From assembly GCF_017976235.1 (NCBI RefSeq), contig NZ_JACVHC010000002.1, positions 434,001 to 498,000 of the forward strand: DNA of 64,000 bases. The letters are read 5' to 3'. The notes beneath the pieces are model-generated. The model ran no database searches. It was not told the DNA's origin and saw nothing but the letters and a program-made list of their open reading frames with translations. Numbering within the stretch: the first letter of the stretch is position 1; each line of letters opens with the position of its first letter. This DNA comes from Pseudomonas anatoliensis. Its GTDB lineage: Bacteria > Pseudomonadota > Gammaproteobacteria > Pseudomonadales > Pseudomonadaceae. This document shows positions 42,560 through 52,938 of this stretch, in pieces. Position numbers and translations under genes: made by a program.

Positions 42560-44299
42560 GTGCGAGACCTGACTTCTTTGCTGACTATGTCTATGAATGA
42601 TTTCCAGATAAATCTGAATCTCCCTGAAGATGCGATTCCTGAACCTATCGGATTGCTTGCTGAGCCAATTCAGGTTGTAGATCTGTTCGCCGGGCCTGGA
42701 GGACTTGGGGAAGGCTTTACATCATCCGGCGGAGGCAATCGTTTCGAGATCGTCATTTCTGCGGAAAAAGATTCCAAAGCTTGGCAAACTCTTCGTTTGC
42801 GAGCCTTCTATCGACTGCTCAAAAAGCGCCGTCCAGATCTTCTTTTTGAATACTACAATTATTGCAACGACCCGAAAGCACCATCCATTTTCGTGCCATC
42901 TAGAGATACAGAACCCCTTTGGGACGAGGCTGCGATCGAAGCAAAATGTATTACTCTAGGCAGTGATCAAGGCAATAAAACTCTGGACGAGGCTCTGAAC
43001 AATAGGCTGAAAAAAGATCGGCCGTGGGTGCTCATCGGCGGACCTCCATGTCAAGCATATTCGATCGTTGGCCGGTCGCGAAATCAGTCCAAGATCAATT
43101 ACAAAGCAGAGGATGATCACCGGCATTTTTTATATAAGGAATACCTGCGCATCATCCGGGAGCGACAGCCTACGATGTTCGTGATGGAGAACGTTAAGGG
43201 TATCCTCTCTTCCAAGGTCAACAATGAGCGTATCTTTTCCAATATCCTGAGAGATCTATCAGATCCAGGACAAACTCTGCTCGAGGGGAGTGCGGAGAAA
43301 AAAAAATACCGTATCTACTCTCTTGTCACTGGTGCATCCTTCGGTCCTGGTGAGGATGTAGATAAGATAGATCCAAGAGCTTTTATTATTAGGGCCGAGG
43401 ATTACGGCATTCCGCAAGCTAGACATCGAGTGATTCTATTAGGTATTGCTACAGACAGCCTGCCAGCCTCTATAGATAGGGTCAAGCTATCCACTGGAGA
43501 GTCAAAAGTGTCTGTCGGTGAGGTGCTAAGAAACTTACCTAGACTTCGAAGCGGGCTGTCAAAAACGGCGGATAGTCAAGAGGGTTGGATTGATGTTGTC
43601 CTAGAGCAACTGGATTATCTCCGAAAAAAAATCGACCCTGTTGACGTTGAGTTTTGGGGGGCGCTCCAAGATCTGTCGGAAAGCTTTGATTTTCCTAAGG
43701 CCCCGTTGAGCTCTGGCGGGAAAAGAGTGAAAAGAACGGAGGCGAGAGATGATGGCTCGACCGAAAACTCGAGTCTGGATGAATGGTATTTAGATAGAAA
43801 TCTAGGTTATTGGCTCAATCATGAGTCACGCGGACATATGCCGACGGATCTGCGTAGATACCTTTTCGCTGCTGTTTACGCAAAGCTCAACGGAGTTTCA
43901 CCAAAGGGGCATAAAGAGTTCTCTATAAAAGGGCTGGCTCCTGATCATAAGAATTGGAAGACAGGAAAGTTTAGCGATCGATTTAGAGTTCAGTTAGAGA
44001 ATAGGTACGCAACAACGATTACCAGTCACATATCTAAAGACGGCCACTACTTTATTCACTACGATCCAACACAGTGCCGCAGTTTGTCTGTCAGGGAAGC
44101 TGCTCGTATCCAGACGTTCCCAGATAACTATTTTTTTCAAGGCAGTAGAACTGATCAGTTTCATCAAGTTGGAAACGCAGTTCCTCCATTGCTGGCGTCG
44201 AAAATTTCAAAGGTTGTGTTTGGCATTCTTTTTGATAAGGTGAAGAATTATGATGAGAGTCAAGCTTTGCAAAAACTAAGTGTAAAAGGTTCTGTCTAG
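42560..44299 (+). CDS. DNA (cytosine-5-)-methyltransferase
   Basis: A large m5C methyltransferase, 579 residues from a GTG at 42560 or 570 from the ATG at 42587; no strong ribosome-binding site decides. Motif I is VVDLFAGPGGLGEGF, motif IV is GGPPCQAYSIVGRSRNQ (Cys164 in the long form), motif VI is MENVKGI, motif VIII is PQARHRVILL. Motifs IX-X are near SVREAARIQTFPDNY then QVGNAVPPLLA. The variable stretch of ~190 residues before motif IX sets sequence choice. It presumably protects the host from its neighbours; the target is unknown. Confidence 0.92.
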   Translation: MRDLTSLLTMSMNDFQINLNLPEDAIPEPIGLLAEPIQVVDLFAGPGGLGEGFTSSGGGNRFEIVISAEKDSKAWQTLRLRAFYRLLKKRRPDLLFEYYNYCNDPKAPSIFVPSRDTEPLWDEAAIEAKCITLGSDQGNKTLDEALNNRLKKDRPWVLIGGPPCQAYSIVGRSRNQSKINYKAEDDHRHFLYKEYLRIIRERQPTMFVMENVKGILSSKVNNERIFSNILRDLSDPGQTLLEGSAEKKKYRIYSLVTGASFGPGEDVDKIDPRAFIIRAEDYGIPQARHRVILLGIATDSLPASIDRVKLSTGESKVSVGEVLRNLPRLRSGLSKTADSQEGWIDVVLEQLDYLRKKIDPVDVEFWGALQDLSESFDFPKAPLSSGGKRVKRTEARDDGSTENSSLDEWYLDRNLGYWLNHESRGHMPTDLRRYLFAAVYAKLNGVSPKGHKEFSIKGLAPDHKNWKTGKFSDRFRVQLENRYATTITSHISKDGHYFIHYDPTQCRSLSVREAARIQTFPDNYFFQGSRTDQFHQVGNAVPPLLASKISKVVFGILFDKVKNYDESQALQKLSVKGSV

Positions 44300-44325
44300 G
44301 CTCGCTTGAAAATAGTTGCTGATAT

Positions 44326-44356
44326 AAAAAAGCCCCGACAAGGTCGGGGCTTTTTA
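44326..44356. terminator. Bidirectional rho-independent terminator
   Basis: GCCCCGAC-AAG-GTCGGGGC with A6 before and T5 after, between the methyltransferase and the convergent nrdB. It marks the right edge of the AT-rich island. Confidence 0.9.
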
Positions 44357-44395
44357 ATCAAGTGGTGATTAGCAAATTGCTATTTATTCGAGTAA

Positions 44396-45646
44396 TCAAT
44401 CCCAGCTCAACGCCCCACCAGTCTGATACTCAATAACTCTCGTCTCAAAGAAATTCTTCTCTTTCTTCAAGTCCATAATCTCGCTCATCCAAGGGAACGG
44501 GTTAGTCGTCCCTGGATATTCCTCTTTCAAACCGATCTGCGACAAACGACGGTTAGCGATGAACTTCAGGTAGTCCTCCATCATCGCCGCGTTCATGCCC
44601 AACACGCCGCGAGGCATGGTGTCACGAGCGTATTCGATCTCCAGCTGCGTACCCTGCAGAATCATCTGGGTCGCTTCTTCCTTCATCTCGGCATCCCACA
44701 GGTGTGGGTTTTCGATTTTGATCTGGTTGATCACGTCGATGCCGAAGTTCAGGTGCATGGATTCGTCGCGCAGGATGTACTGGAACTGCTCGGCGACGCC
44801 GGTCATTTTGTTGCGGCGGCCCATGGAGAGGATCTGGGTGAAGCCGCAGTAGAAGAAGATGCCTTCCAGAACGCAGTAGTAGGCGATCAGGTTGCGCAGC
44901 AACTCTTTGTCGGTTTCGACGGTGCCGGTTTCGAACTTCGGATCGGAGATCGAGCGGGTGTATTTCAGGCCCCAGGTGGCTTTTTTCGCGACCGATGGGA
45001 TCTCGTGGTACATGTTGAAGATCTCGCCTTCATCCATGGCCAGCGATTCGATGCAGTACTGGTAGGCGTGGGTGTGGATCGCCTCTTCGAACGCCTGGCG
45101 CAGGATGTACTGGCGGCATTCCGGGTTGGTGATCAGGCGGTACACGGCCAGCACCAGGTTGTTGGCAACCAGGGAGTCGGCGGTGGAGAAGAAGCCGAGG
45201 TTGCGCATGACGATGCGGCGCTCGTCGTCGGTCAGGCCTTCCGGGTCTTTCCAGAGGGCGATGTCGGCGGTCATGTTGACTTCTTGCGGCATCCAGTGGT
45301 TTGCGCAACCGTCCAGATACTTCTGCCAGGCCCAGTCGTACTTGAATGGCACGAGTTGGTTGAGGTCGGCGCGGCAGTTGATCATGCGCTTTTCGTCAAC
45401 GGCGACGCGGGCGGAGGCGCCTTCGAGTTCGGCGAGGCCTTCGGCGACGTCGAGGGAGTTCAGTGCAGCCTTGGCGCGGGCCACGGCAGCCGAGTCACTG
45501 GCCGTCACGGCGCGTGCTTCGAGGGCGGCGGCACCGCCGGCGCTGTCGAGGCGGTCCATGTTGGCTTCAGTGGCGTGGCCGGCGTTTGCGCCTTTTGCCA
45601 CGGCTACTTCACTGTCTTCTTTGTCGAATTCGTCCCAGCTCAGCAT
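44396..45646 (-). CDS. nrdB: Class Ia ribonucleotide reductase beta subunit NrdB
   Basis: A 416-residue R2 subunit that holds the diiron-tyrosyl radical centre for making dNTPs. Iron ligands sit in [19 protein letters not shown] (EExxH) and [20 protein letters not shown]. The N-terminal ~70 residues are an Ala/Glu-rich extension common in Pseudomonas. GGAGA precedes the ATG at 45646. The partner nrdA is not next to it in this window; a DUF2790 gene lies upstream instead. Confidence 0.92.
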   Translation of the reverse strand: MLSWDEFDKEDSEVAVAKGANAGHATEANMDRLDSAGGAAALEARAVTASDSAAVARAKAALNSLDVAEGLAELEGASARVAVDEKRMINCRADLNQLVPFKYDWAWQKYLDGCANHWMPQEVNMTADIALWKDPEGLTDDERRIVMRNLGFFSTADSLVANNLVLAVYRLITNPECRQYILRQAFEEAIHTHAYQYCIESLAMDEGEIFNMYHEIPSVAKKATWGLKYTRSISDPKFETGTVETDKELLRNLIAYYCVLEGIFFYCGFTQILSMGRRNKMTGVAEQFQYILRDESMHLNFGIDVINQIKIENPHLWDAEMKEEATQMILQGTQLEIEYARDTMPRGVLGMNAAMMEDYLKFIANRRLSQIGLKEEYPGTTNPFPWMSEIMDLKKEKNFFETRVIEYQTGGALSWD

Positions 45647-46073
45647 GACGTGTCGTCTCCTGCGTGAGGGCCAGATGCCCGTGTGAAAACTGAAAGGTTG
45701 GTTTTTCACACGGCCGTACTGGCCGCATTGGATCTAAAGGAATCGTTTTTTGCAGCAGCTATACGCAGGCATCAAACAGAAATTTGTACGGGGTTCCGAG
45801 AGCCTCTGATGGGCGCAGGCAACGTTGGACGCTGCTGCGGGGCTTCAGACTGGCTGTTCTCCCTGTAAGGGGATATTGCGGCCCGCTATAGGGCGGCATT
45901 ATAGGGAAATTTTCACGCGCGTGGTGCGGCGAATCGGCTCACAGAACGGCCGAGAGGGGCGGTTTTTCGGTCAGAGCGAGGGTTTATGGGGCTTTGCCGG
46001 GCGAAGATTTTTTTTCGGAAATATCTCGCGAATGTCGATTTGGTCAAAAAACGAGCAAGAAATCTCGGTTTTT

Positions 46074-46087
46074 ACTACATCTAGTGT
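46074..46087. promoter_or_regulatory. NrdR-box-like sequence
   Basis: ACTACATCTAGTGT; the complement reads ACACTAGATGTAGT. It resembles the NrdR consensus found before class I ribonucleotide reductase genes. A clear second box at the usual spacing was not found, so this is tentative. Confidence 0.35.
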
Positions 46088-46123
46088 TTTGCAAGCCTTT
46101 TGAGCACTCTCAGACACAACTGA

Positions 46124-46141
46124 GCCCGACCGAAGTCGGGC
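46124..46141 (-). terminator. Hairpin after the DUF2790 gene
   Basis: GCCCGAC-CGAA-GTCGGGC, a tight 7-bp stem with a stable tetraloop, 56 bases past the stop codon of the minus-strand gene. There is no long T tract. Confidence 0.55.
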
Positions 46142-46196
46142 TGGAATTGCCCCTCGATGTTGCGCTGAGCGGTTCAATTCGGTGCAGTCTCAATCA

Positions 46197-46457
46197 TCAA
46201 TTGGTGCAGCCGTTGCCCATCACGCTGTAACGCAGGATATGACGCTGACCTTTGGAGTCGTCGTACTCCATTTTCGCCGGTACTACTTCGCAGACATTTG
46301 GAATCTCGCTCATCGATACAACGTTGGCGATGTCCAGGTGAGTCGAGTAAGTGTATTCCTCGATGATCGGTTGTTGCTGTGCGACATCAGTCGGGACCTC
46401 GTCTGCCATGGCGGTTGCGCACAGACTGCTGAGGGCCAGAACCAATAAAGCTTTCAT
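46197..46457 (-). CDS. DUF2790-family exported small protein
   Basis: An 86-residue protein with a signal peptide (MKALLVLALSSLCATAMA, cleavage before DEV). The DUF2790 body is THLDIANVVSMSEIPNVCEV then PAKMEYDDSKGQRHILRYSV. DUF2790 proteins are small periplasmic proteins I know from Pseudomonas, often metal- or stress-induced. AGGTAA lies before the ATG, and an inverted repeat lies ~33 bases upstream. Function unknown. Confidence 0.85.
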   Translation of the reverse strand: MKALLVLALSSLCATAMADEVPTDVAQQQPIIEEYTYSTHLDIANVVSMSEIPNVCEVVPAKMEYDDSKGQRHILRYSVMGNGCTN

Positions 46458-46489
46458 TTCAAAGTTACCTTTTTGAGGTCGAGTGGGGT

Positions 46490-46514
46490 CACGCAACCTT
46501 TTTGGGGTTGCGTG
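46490..46514. promoter_or_regulatory. CACGCAACC inverted repeat upstream of the DUF2790 gene
   Basis: CACGCAACC-N7-GGTTGCGTG, a perfect 9-bp inverted repeat starting 33 bases upstream of the ATG. It could be an operator or a 5'-UTR hairpin. Confidence 0.5.
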
Positions 46515-46707
46515 TGGAGCTTGAGTAGTTGATGCATTACTTGGAGAGCTGGATTAACGGCCTTCGTGGGGGCTGTAACGTTGTTAATCGCTTTGCCTTG
46601 TTGGCGAGGTGAATTTTAGGGAGGTAGGGCAGGGGTAAACAGAGCGGGTTTTGATAAACACTTTTGGCAGATTTGGTAACAATCGCCAAAAGCCACCGCG
46701 ATTCCCG

Positions 46708-46792
46708 TGTAGGAGCTGCCGCAGGCTGCGATCTTTTGAAGTTGCCTTTCAGGAGCAAGATCAAAAGATCGCAGCCTGCGGCAGCTCCTACA
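46708..46792. repeat. REP-type palindromic pair
   Basis: TGTAGGAGCTGCCGCAGGCT...TTTTGAA, then GATCAAAAGATCGCAGCC...GCTCCTACA, in the gap between DUF2790 and acsA. Confidence 0.85.
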
Positions 46793-46906
46793 GGGGGTGT
46801 GGTGGTGGGGCGAGGGCTTGTTACTACCATCGTCGAATGGTTCTATGGCCCTCGCCCCGTTACAACAGGGTCATACAAAAACAACTATTACACCGAGGTA
46901 GGAAAG

Positions 46907-48862
<1,956 letters not shown>

Positions 48863-48882
48863 GTAGCAGGTCTGAAAAGCAG

Positions 48883-48916
48883 AAAGCCCTGTCCGGTTTT
48901 GCCGGGCGGGGCTTTT
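48883..48916 (+). terminator. Rho-independent terminator of acsA
   Basis: AGCCCTGTCCGG-TTTT-GCCGGGCGGGGCT followed by T5, about 20 bases after the acsA stop. Confidence 0.85.
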
Positions 48917-48926
48917 TGTTGGGGCA

Positions 48927-49036
48927 GATCAAAAGATCGCAGCCTTCGGCAGCTCCTACAGGTTCGGCGTTCATCCGCGAAAGGGGTGGCAACGCGGTCA
49001 ATGTAGGAGCTGCCGAAGGCTGCGATCTTTTGATTC
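48927..49036. repeat. REP-type arms in tail-to-tail order
   Basis: GATCAAAAGATCGCAGCCTT...CTCCTACA (48927-48960), then TGTAGGAGCTGCCGAAGG...TTTTGATT (49002-49036), with 41 bases between. Confidence 0.85.
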
Positions 49037-49547
49037 TGAATCACCCAACCAATAATTATCGATCTCCCCCGTAAGACATTTCCCACTGTTACCGGGCCAG
49101 ATCCACGTAACCGAATGTGTAACCGCTTGCGCCGAACCGGGGCATAGGGAAACGCATCGCCCCGTTTTAGAGCCCTAAAACCCCCGGTGAAAAATAAGAC
49201 ATAACGCTGCGCTTGCCGGATTAGAAGGGTTTGCGAATAATAGGCCCGCAATTTGCAGCATAGATCGGTTCACAATCGTTCGCTCTTGCATGAAATTGCA
49301 GGGCTGTCAATGTGCCCAAGCGGGTTTCTCTGTGCATCTGTAATTAGTTGTCGCATTGAAGAAATATCGGCTTCGGGCCTGTCGTTAGAATGCCGATCAC
49401 CCGCTCATCGTGGCTGACGTTGAAACCTGCGACGGTTTCAATGGGAAATTTCCCACCGATGCAGCAACCGATTTCCCGTTTCACCCATTCGCATATTGGG
49501 CTGTCGCTCACTCTGCCGTTTTTGCCCTTTACCGATGGAGTCCCAAG
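49037..49547. other. Upstream region of the aot operon
   Basis: About 510 bases before aotJ, with no reliable gene. It holds the aot promoter region. TGTCGC-N8-AA, the half-site pattern reported for Pseudomonas ArgR, occurs at 49349-49364; TGTCGT at 49380 is a weaker copy 31 bases on. Confidence 0.55.
49349..49364 (+). promoter_or_regulatory. Candidate ArgR half-site upstream of aotJ
   Basis: TGTCGC ATTGAAGA AA fits TGTCGC-N8-AA. A second, imperfect copy starts at 49380. The ArgR gene itself is at the end of this operon. Confidence 0.5.
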
Positions 49548-50321
49548 ATGAAGAAACTTGTGCTGCTTGGCGCCCTGGCACTGTCCGTGCTGTCGCTGAA
49601 TTCCTTCGCAGATGAAAAACCTCTGAAAATCGGTATCGAAGCGGCTTACCCTCCGTTCGCGTCGAAGTCGCCGGACGGCAGCATCGTCGGTTTCGACTAC
49701 GACATCGGCAACGCCCTGTGCGAAGAAATGAAGGTCAAGTGCGTATGGGTCGAGCAAGAGTTCGACGGTCTGATCCCGGCACTGAAAGTGCGCAAGATCG
49801 ACGCGATCCTGTCGTCCATGTCGATCACTGATGATCGCAAGAAGTCTGTGGACTTCACCAACAAGTACTACAACACTCCGGCCCGCCTGGTCATGAAGGC
49901 CGGCACTCAGGTCAGCGAAGGTCTGGCTGAGCTGAAGGGCAAGAACATCGGCGTGCAACGTGGTTCGATCCACGAGCGTTTCGCCCGCGAAGTCTTGGCC
50001 CCGCTGGGTGCCGAGATCAAGCCGTACGGTTCGCAGAACGAAATCTATCTGGACGTGGCCGCCGGTCGCCTCGACGGCACCGTGGCTGACGCAACCCTGC
50101 TGGATGACGGCTTCCTGAAAACCGACGCTGGCAAAGGTTTCGCCTTCGTTGGCCCGGCCTTCACCGACGTCAAATACTTCGGCGACGGCGTAGGTATCGC
50201 AGTGCGCAAGGGCGACGCCCTGAAAGACAAGATCAACACCGCTATCACGGCCATCCGTGAAAACGGCAAATACAAAGCAATCCAGGACAAGTACTTCGCC
50301 TTCGATATCTACGGCAAGTAA
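49548..50321 (+). CDS. aotJ: Arginine/ornithine ABC transporter substrate-binding protein AotJ
   Basis: A 257-residue periplasmic binding protein with a signal peptide ([19 protein letters not shown], mature from DEKPLKIG). The mature protein has the amino-acid-binding pattern [20 protein letters not shown] then [14 protein letters not shown]. It also has [20 protein letters not shown] and the C-terminal [20 protein letters not shown] lies upstream of the chosen ATG. It begins the aotJQMOP-argR series and captures arginine or ornithine for AotQMP. Confidence 0.92.
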   Translation: MKKLVLLGALALSVLSLNSFADEKPLKIGIEAAYPPFASKSPDGSIVGFDYDIGNALCEEMKVKCVWVEQEFDGLIPALKVRKIDAILSSMSITDDRKKSVDFTNKYYNTPARLVMKAGTQVSEGLAELKGKNIGVQRGSIHERFAREVLAPLGAEIKPYGSQNEIYLDVAAGRLDGTVADATLLDDGFLKTDAGKGFAFVGPAFTDVKYFGDGVGIAVRKGDALKDKINTAITAIRENGKYKAIQDKYFAFDIYGK

Positions 50322-50342
50322 TACGTCTCTGCGACAAGTCCG

Positions 50343-50386
50343 AAATGGCGCAAGCAACAGGATCTCTGAGGTTTGCGCCATTTTTT
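50343..50386 (+). terminator. Intra-operon terminator between aotJ and aotQ
   Basis: AAATGGCGCAA ... TTTGCGCCATTTTTT, an 11-bp stem with a ~19-base loop and T6. Being inside the operon, it likely lets only part of the transcripts continue, so the binding protein is made in excess over the membrane parts. Confidence 0.8.
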
Positions 50387-50412
50387 CATCCCAACTTTCG
50401 AGGACCTGAATC

Positions 50413-51102
50413 ATGTTGAAAGGCTACGGGGCTGTCATCCTCGATGGCGCATGGCTGACGCTTCAGCTCGCCTTGTCTTCCATGGCCCTGGCCATCGTTC
50501 TCGGGCTGATCGGTGTCGCGTTGCGCCTGTCGCCGGTGCGCTGGCTGGCCTGGCTGGGCGATCTGTACTCCACGGTGATCCGCGGCATTCCCGACCTGGT
50601 GCTGATCCTGCTGATCTTCTACGGTGGCCAGGACTTGCTCAACCGCGTCGCGCCGATGCTGGGCTATGACGATTACATCGATTTGAATCCGCTGGCCGCC
50701 GGTATCGGCACCCTCGGTTTCATCTTCGGTGCGTACCTGTCGGAAACTTTCCGGGGTGCGTTCATGGCCATTCCCAAAGGCCAGGCCGAAGCGGGCATGG
50801 CGTACGGCATGAGCAGTTTTCAGGTGTTCTTCCGGGTGATGGTGCCGCAGATGATTCGTCTGGCGATTCCGGGCTTCACCAACAACTGGCTGGTACTGAC
50901 CAAGGCCACCGCGCTGATTTCCGTGGTCGGTCTGCAAGACATGATGTTCAAGGCCAAGCAGGCGGCGGATGCCACCCGCGAGCCTTTCACCTTCTTCCTC
51001 GCAGTGGCGGCGATGTACCTGGTCATCACCAGCGTGTCGTTGCTGATACTGCGTCAACTTGAGAAGCGCTACTCGGTAGGCGTAAGGGCGGCTGATCTAT
51101 GA
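50413..51102 (+). CDS. aotQ: Arginine/ornithine ABC transporter permease AotQ
   Basis: A 229-residue inner-membrane permease of the His/Glu/Gln/Arg/opine family. It has about five membrane helices and the EAA loop (IPKGQAEAGMAYGMSSFQVF, followed by MVPQMIRLAIPGFTNNW). GAGGA lies before the ATG. Its end overlaps aotM by four bases (ATGA). Partners are AotM as second permease and AotP as ATPase. Confidence 0.92.
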   Translation: MLKGYGAVILDGAWLTLQLALSSMALAIVLGLIGVALRLSPVRWLAWLGDLYSTVIRGIPDLVLILLIFYGGQDLLNRVAPMLGYDDYIDLNPLAAGIGTLGFIFGAYLSETFRGAFMAIPKGQAEAGMAYGMSSFQVFFRVMVPQMIRLAIPGFTNNWLVLTKATALISVVGLQDMMFKAKQAADATREPFTFFLAVAAMYLVITSVSLLILRQLEKRYSVGVRAADL

Positions 51103-51797
51103 TCTTCGACTACAACGTCATCTGGGAGGCTCTGCCGCTGTACTTCGGCGGCCTGGTGACCACCCTCAAATTGCTCGCGTTTTCGCTGTTTTTCGGTTTG
51201 CTGGCAGCGTTGCCACTGGGCCTGATGCGCGTCTCGAAGAACCCGGTCGTCAACGGCGCCGCGTGGCTCTACACCTACGTGATTCGCGGCACGCCGATGC
51301 TGGTGCAGCTGTTTTTGATCTACTACGGTCTGGCGCAGTTCGAGGCCGTACGTGAGAGCTTCCTCTGGCCATGGCTGTCCAGCGCAACGTTCTGTGCGTG
51401 TCTGGCATTCGCGGTCAACACCAGCGCCTACACCGCTGAAATCATCGCCGGCAGCCTCAAGGCCACGCCGAATGGTGAGATCGAAGCGGCCAAGGCCATG
51501 GGCATGTCGCGCTTCAAACTGTACAAACGCATCCTGTTGCCGTCGGCCCTGCGCCGGGCGCTGCCGCAGTACAGCAACGAAGTGATCATGATGCTGCAGA
51601 CCACCAGTCTGGCGTCCATCGTGACCCTGATCGACATCACCGGTGCGGCGCGTACCGTCAACGCGCAGTTCTATCTGCCGTTCGAGGCGTACATCACCGC
51701 TGGCGTATTCTACCTGTGCCTGACCTTCATTCTGGTGAAGCTGTTCAAGCTGGCCGAGCGCCGCTGGCTGAGCTACCTGGCCCCGCGGAAGCACTGA
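51099..51797 (+). CDS. aotM: Arginine/ornithine ABC transporter permease AotM
   Basis: A 232-residue permease, sister of AotQ. EAA loop: LKATPNGEIEAAKAMGMSRF, followed by LLPSALRRALPQYSNEVIMM (residues ~145-170). It starts within the stop of aotQ (ATGA). The transporter is an AotQ-AotM heterodimer with AotP. Confidence 0.92.
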   Translation: MIFDYNVIWEALPLYFGGLVTTLKLLAFSLFFGLLAALPLGLMRVSKNPVVNGAAWLYTYVIRGTPMLVQLFLIYYGLAQFEAVRESFLWPWLSSATFCACLAFAVNTSAYTAEIIAGSLKATPNGEIEAAKAMGMSRFKLYKRILLPSALRRALPQYSNEVIMMLQTTSLASIVTLIDITGAARTVNAQFYLPFEAYITAGVFYLCLTFILVKLFKLAERRWLSYLAPRKH

Positions 51798-51798
51798 T

Positions 51799-52911
51799 AT
51801 GGAACGCATCGATCACGTATTACCGTGGAGCCATCTGGGCAGCGAGCGCAAGATTTCGGTGTTCCGCTTCGGCAAAGGCGAGCGCAAGGCCTACATTCAG
51901 GCCAGCCTGCACGCTGATGAATTGCCCGGCATGCGCACCGCCTGGGAGCTGAAAAAGCGCCTCGGCGAACTCGAAGCCAAGGGCTTGCTCAACGGCGTGA
52001 TCGAACTGGTGCCGGTGGCCAATCCACTGGGTCTTGGGCAATTGCTGCAAGGCAATCACCAGGGCCGTTTCGAGGCGGGCAGCGGCAAGAACTTCAACCG
52101 TGATTTCGTTGAGCTGAGCGCGCCGGTTGCGGCAGCTTTGGCCGACAGCCTCGGTGATGATCCACACGCCAACGTTCGCCTGATCCGTCAGGCGATGGCT
52201 GATCATCTGACGGCGTTGCCTGCGGCGAGCAGCCAGTTGCAAGGCATGCAGCGCGTTTTGCTCAGCCATGCCTGCACCGCTGATGTGGTGCTCGACTTGC
52301 ACTGCGACACCGAAGCCGCGCTGCACATGTACGCGCTGCCGCAGCACTGGCCGCAGTGGCGTTCGCTGGCCGCGCACTTGAATGTGAAGGTCGGCTTGCT
52401 GGCGGAAGATTCCGGCGGCAGCTCCTTCGACGAAGCGTGTTCGCTGCCGTGGTTGCGTCTGTCGCGGCAGTTCCCCGATGCGCAGATTCCATTGGCGTGC
52501 CTGGCGACGACGATTGAGCTGGGCGGGCAGGCCGACACCGGCCGCGCCGAGGCCGAGGGGTATGCTGAAGGCATTCTGGCGTTCCTCGCCGAGCAAGGTT
52601 TGATTACCGGCGAGTGGCCGAATGCGGCGCACGAAGCGTGCGAAGGCATGCCGTTTGAAGGCACAGAGTTGCTGTTCGCGCCCCACCCGGGCGTAGTGAG
52701 TTTTCTGCGTAAACCCGGCGAGTGGGTTGAAGCCGGTGACGAGATTTTTGAAGTGATCGACCCTGTGTCCGATCGGGTCAGCACGGTATGTGCTGGTACG
52801 TCCGGGGTGCTGTTTGCCATTGAACGGCTGCGCTATGCCCAACCCGGTTTCTGGCTGGCCAAGGTGGCGGGGCGCGAAGCGCTGCGTCACGGGCGCTTGC
52901 TCAACGACTGA
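51799..52911 (+). CDS. aotO: AotO, succinylglutamate desuccinylase/aspartoacylase-family protein
   Basis: A 370-residue zinc-carboxypeptidase-fold protein. Zinc-ligand motif ASLHADELPGMRTAW (HxxE, residues ~33-47), GKNFNRDF, DVVLDLHCDTEAALHMYALP and TIELGG. It also has a C-terminal barrel-like tail with SDRVSTVCAGTSGVLFAIER. In P. aeruginosa aotO sits in the aot operon but is not needed for uptake. Its reaction is unproven. It begins one base after aotM. Confidence 0.88.
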   Translation: MERIDHVLPWSHLGSERKISVFRFGKGERKAYIQASLHADELPGMRTAWELKKRLGELEAKGLLNGVIELVPVANPLGLGQLLQGNHQGRFEAGSGKNFNRDFVELSAPVAAALADSLGDDPHANVRLIRQAMADHLTALPAASSQLQGMQRVLLSHACTADVVLDLHCDTEAALHMYALPQHWPQWRSLAAHLNVKVGLLAEDSGGSSFDEACSLPWLRLSRQFPDAQIPLACLATTIELGGQADTGRAEAEGYAEGILAFLAEQGLITGEWPNAAHEACEGMPFEGTELLFAPHPGVVSFLRKPGEWVEAGDEIFEVIDPVSDRVSTVCAGTSGVLFAIERLRYAQPGFWLAKVAGREALRHGRLLND

Positions 52912-52938
52912 CTGACTGTTTTTGTGAGAACCGACCGC

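Larger units (their letters stand above)
45647..46196. other. 550-base upstream region of nrdB
   Basis: No reliable gene. It holds the nrdB promoter. An NrdR-box-like ACTACATCTAGTGT is at 46074-46087, and a GCCCGAC-CGAA-GTCGGGC hairpin after the DUF2790 gene is at 46124-46141. The rest, including 45700-46050, shows nothing clear. Confidence 0.5.

Noticed and set aside
49410..49547. Longer start for AotJ at 49410
   Set aside because: It would hide the clear signal peptide that starts at 49548, which has a GGAG site before it.
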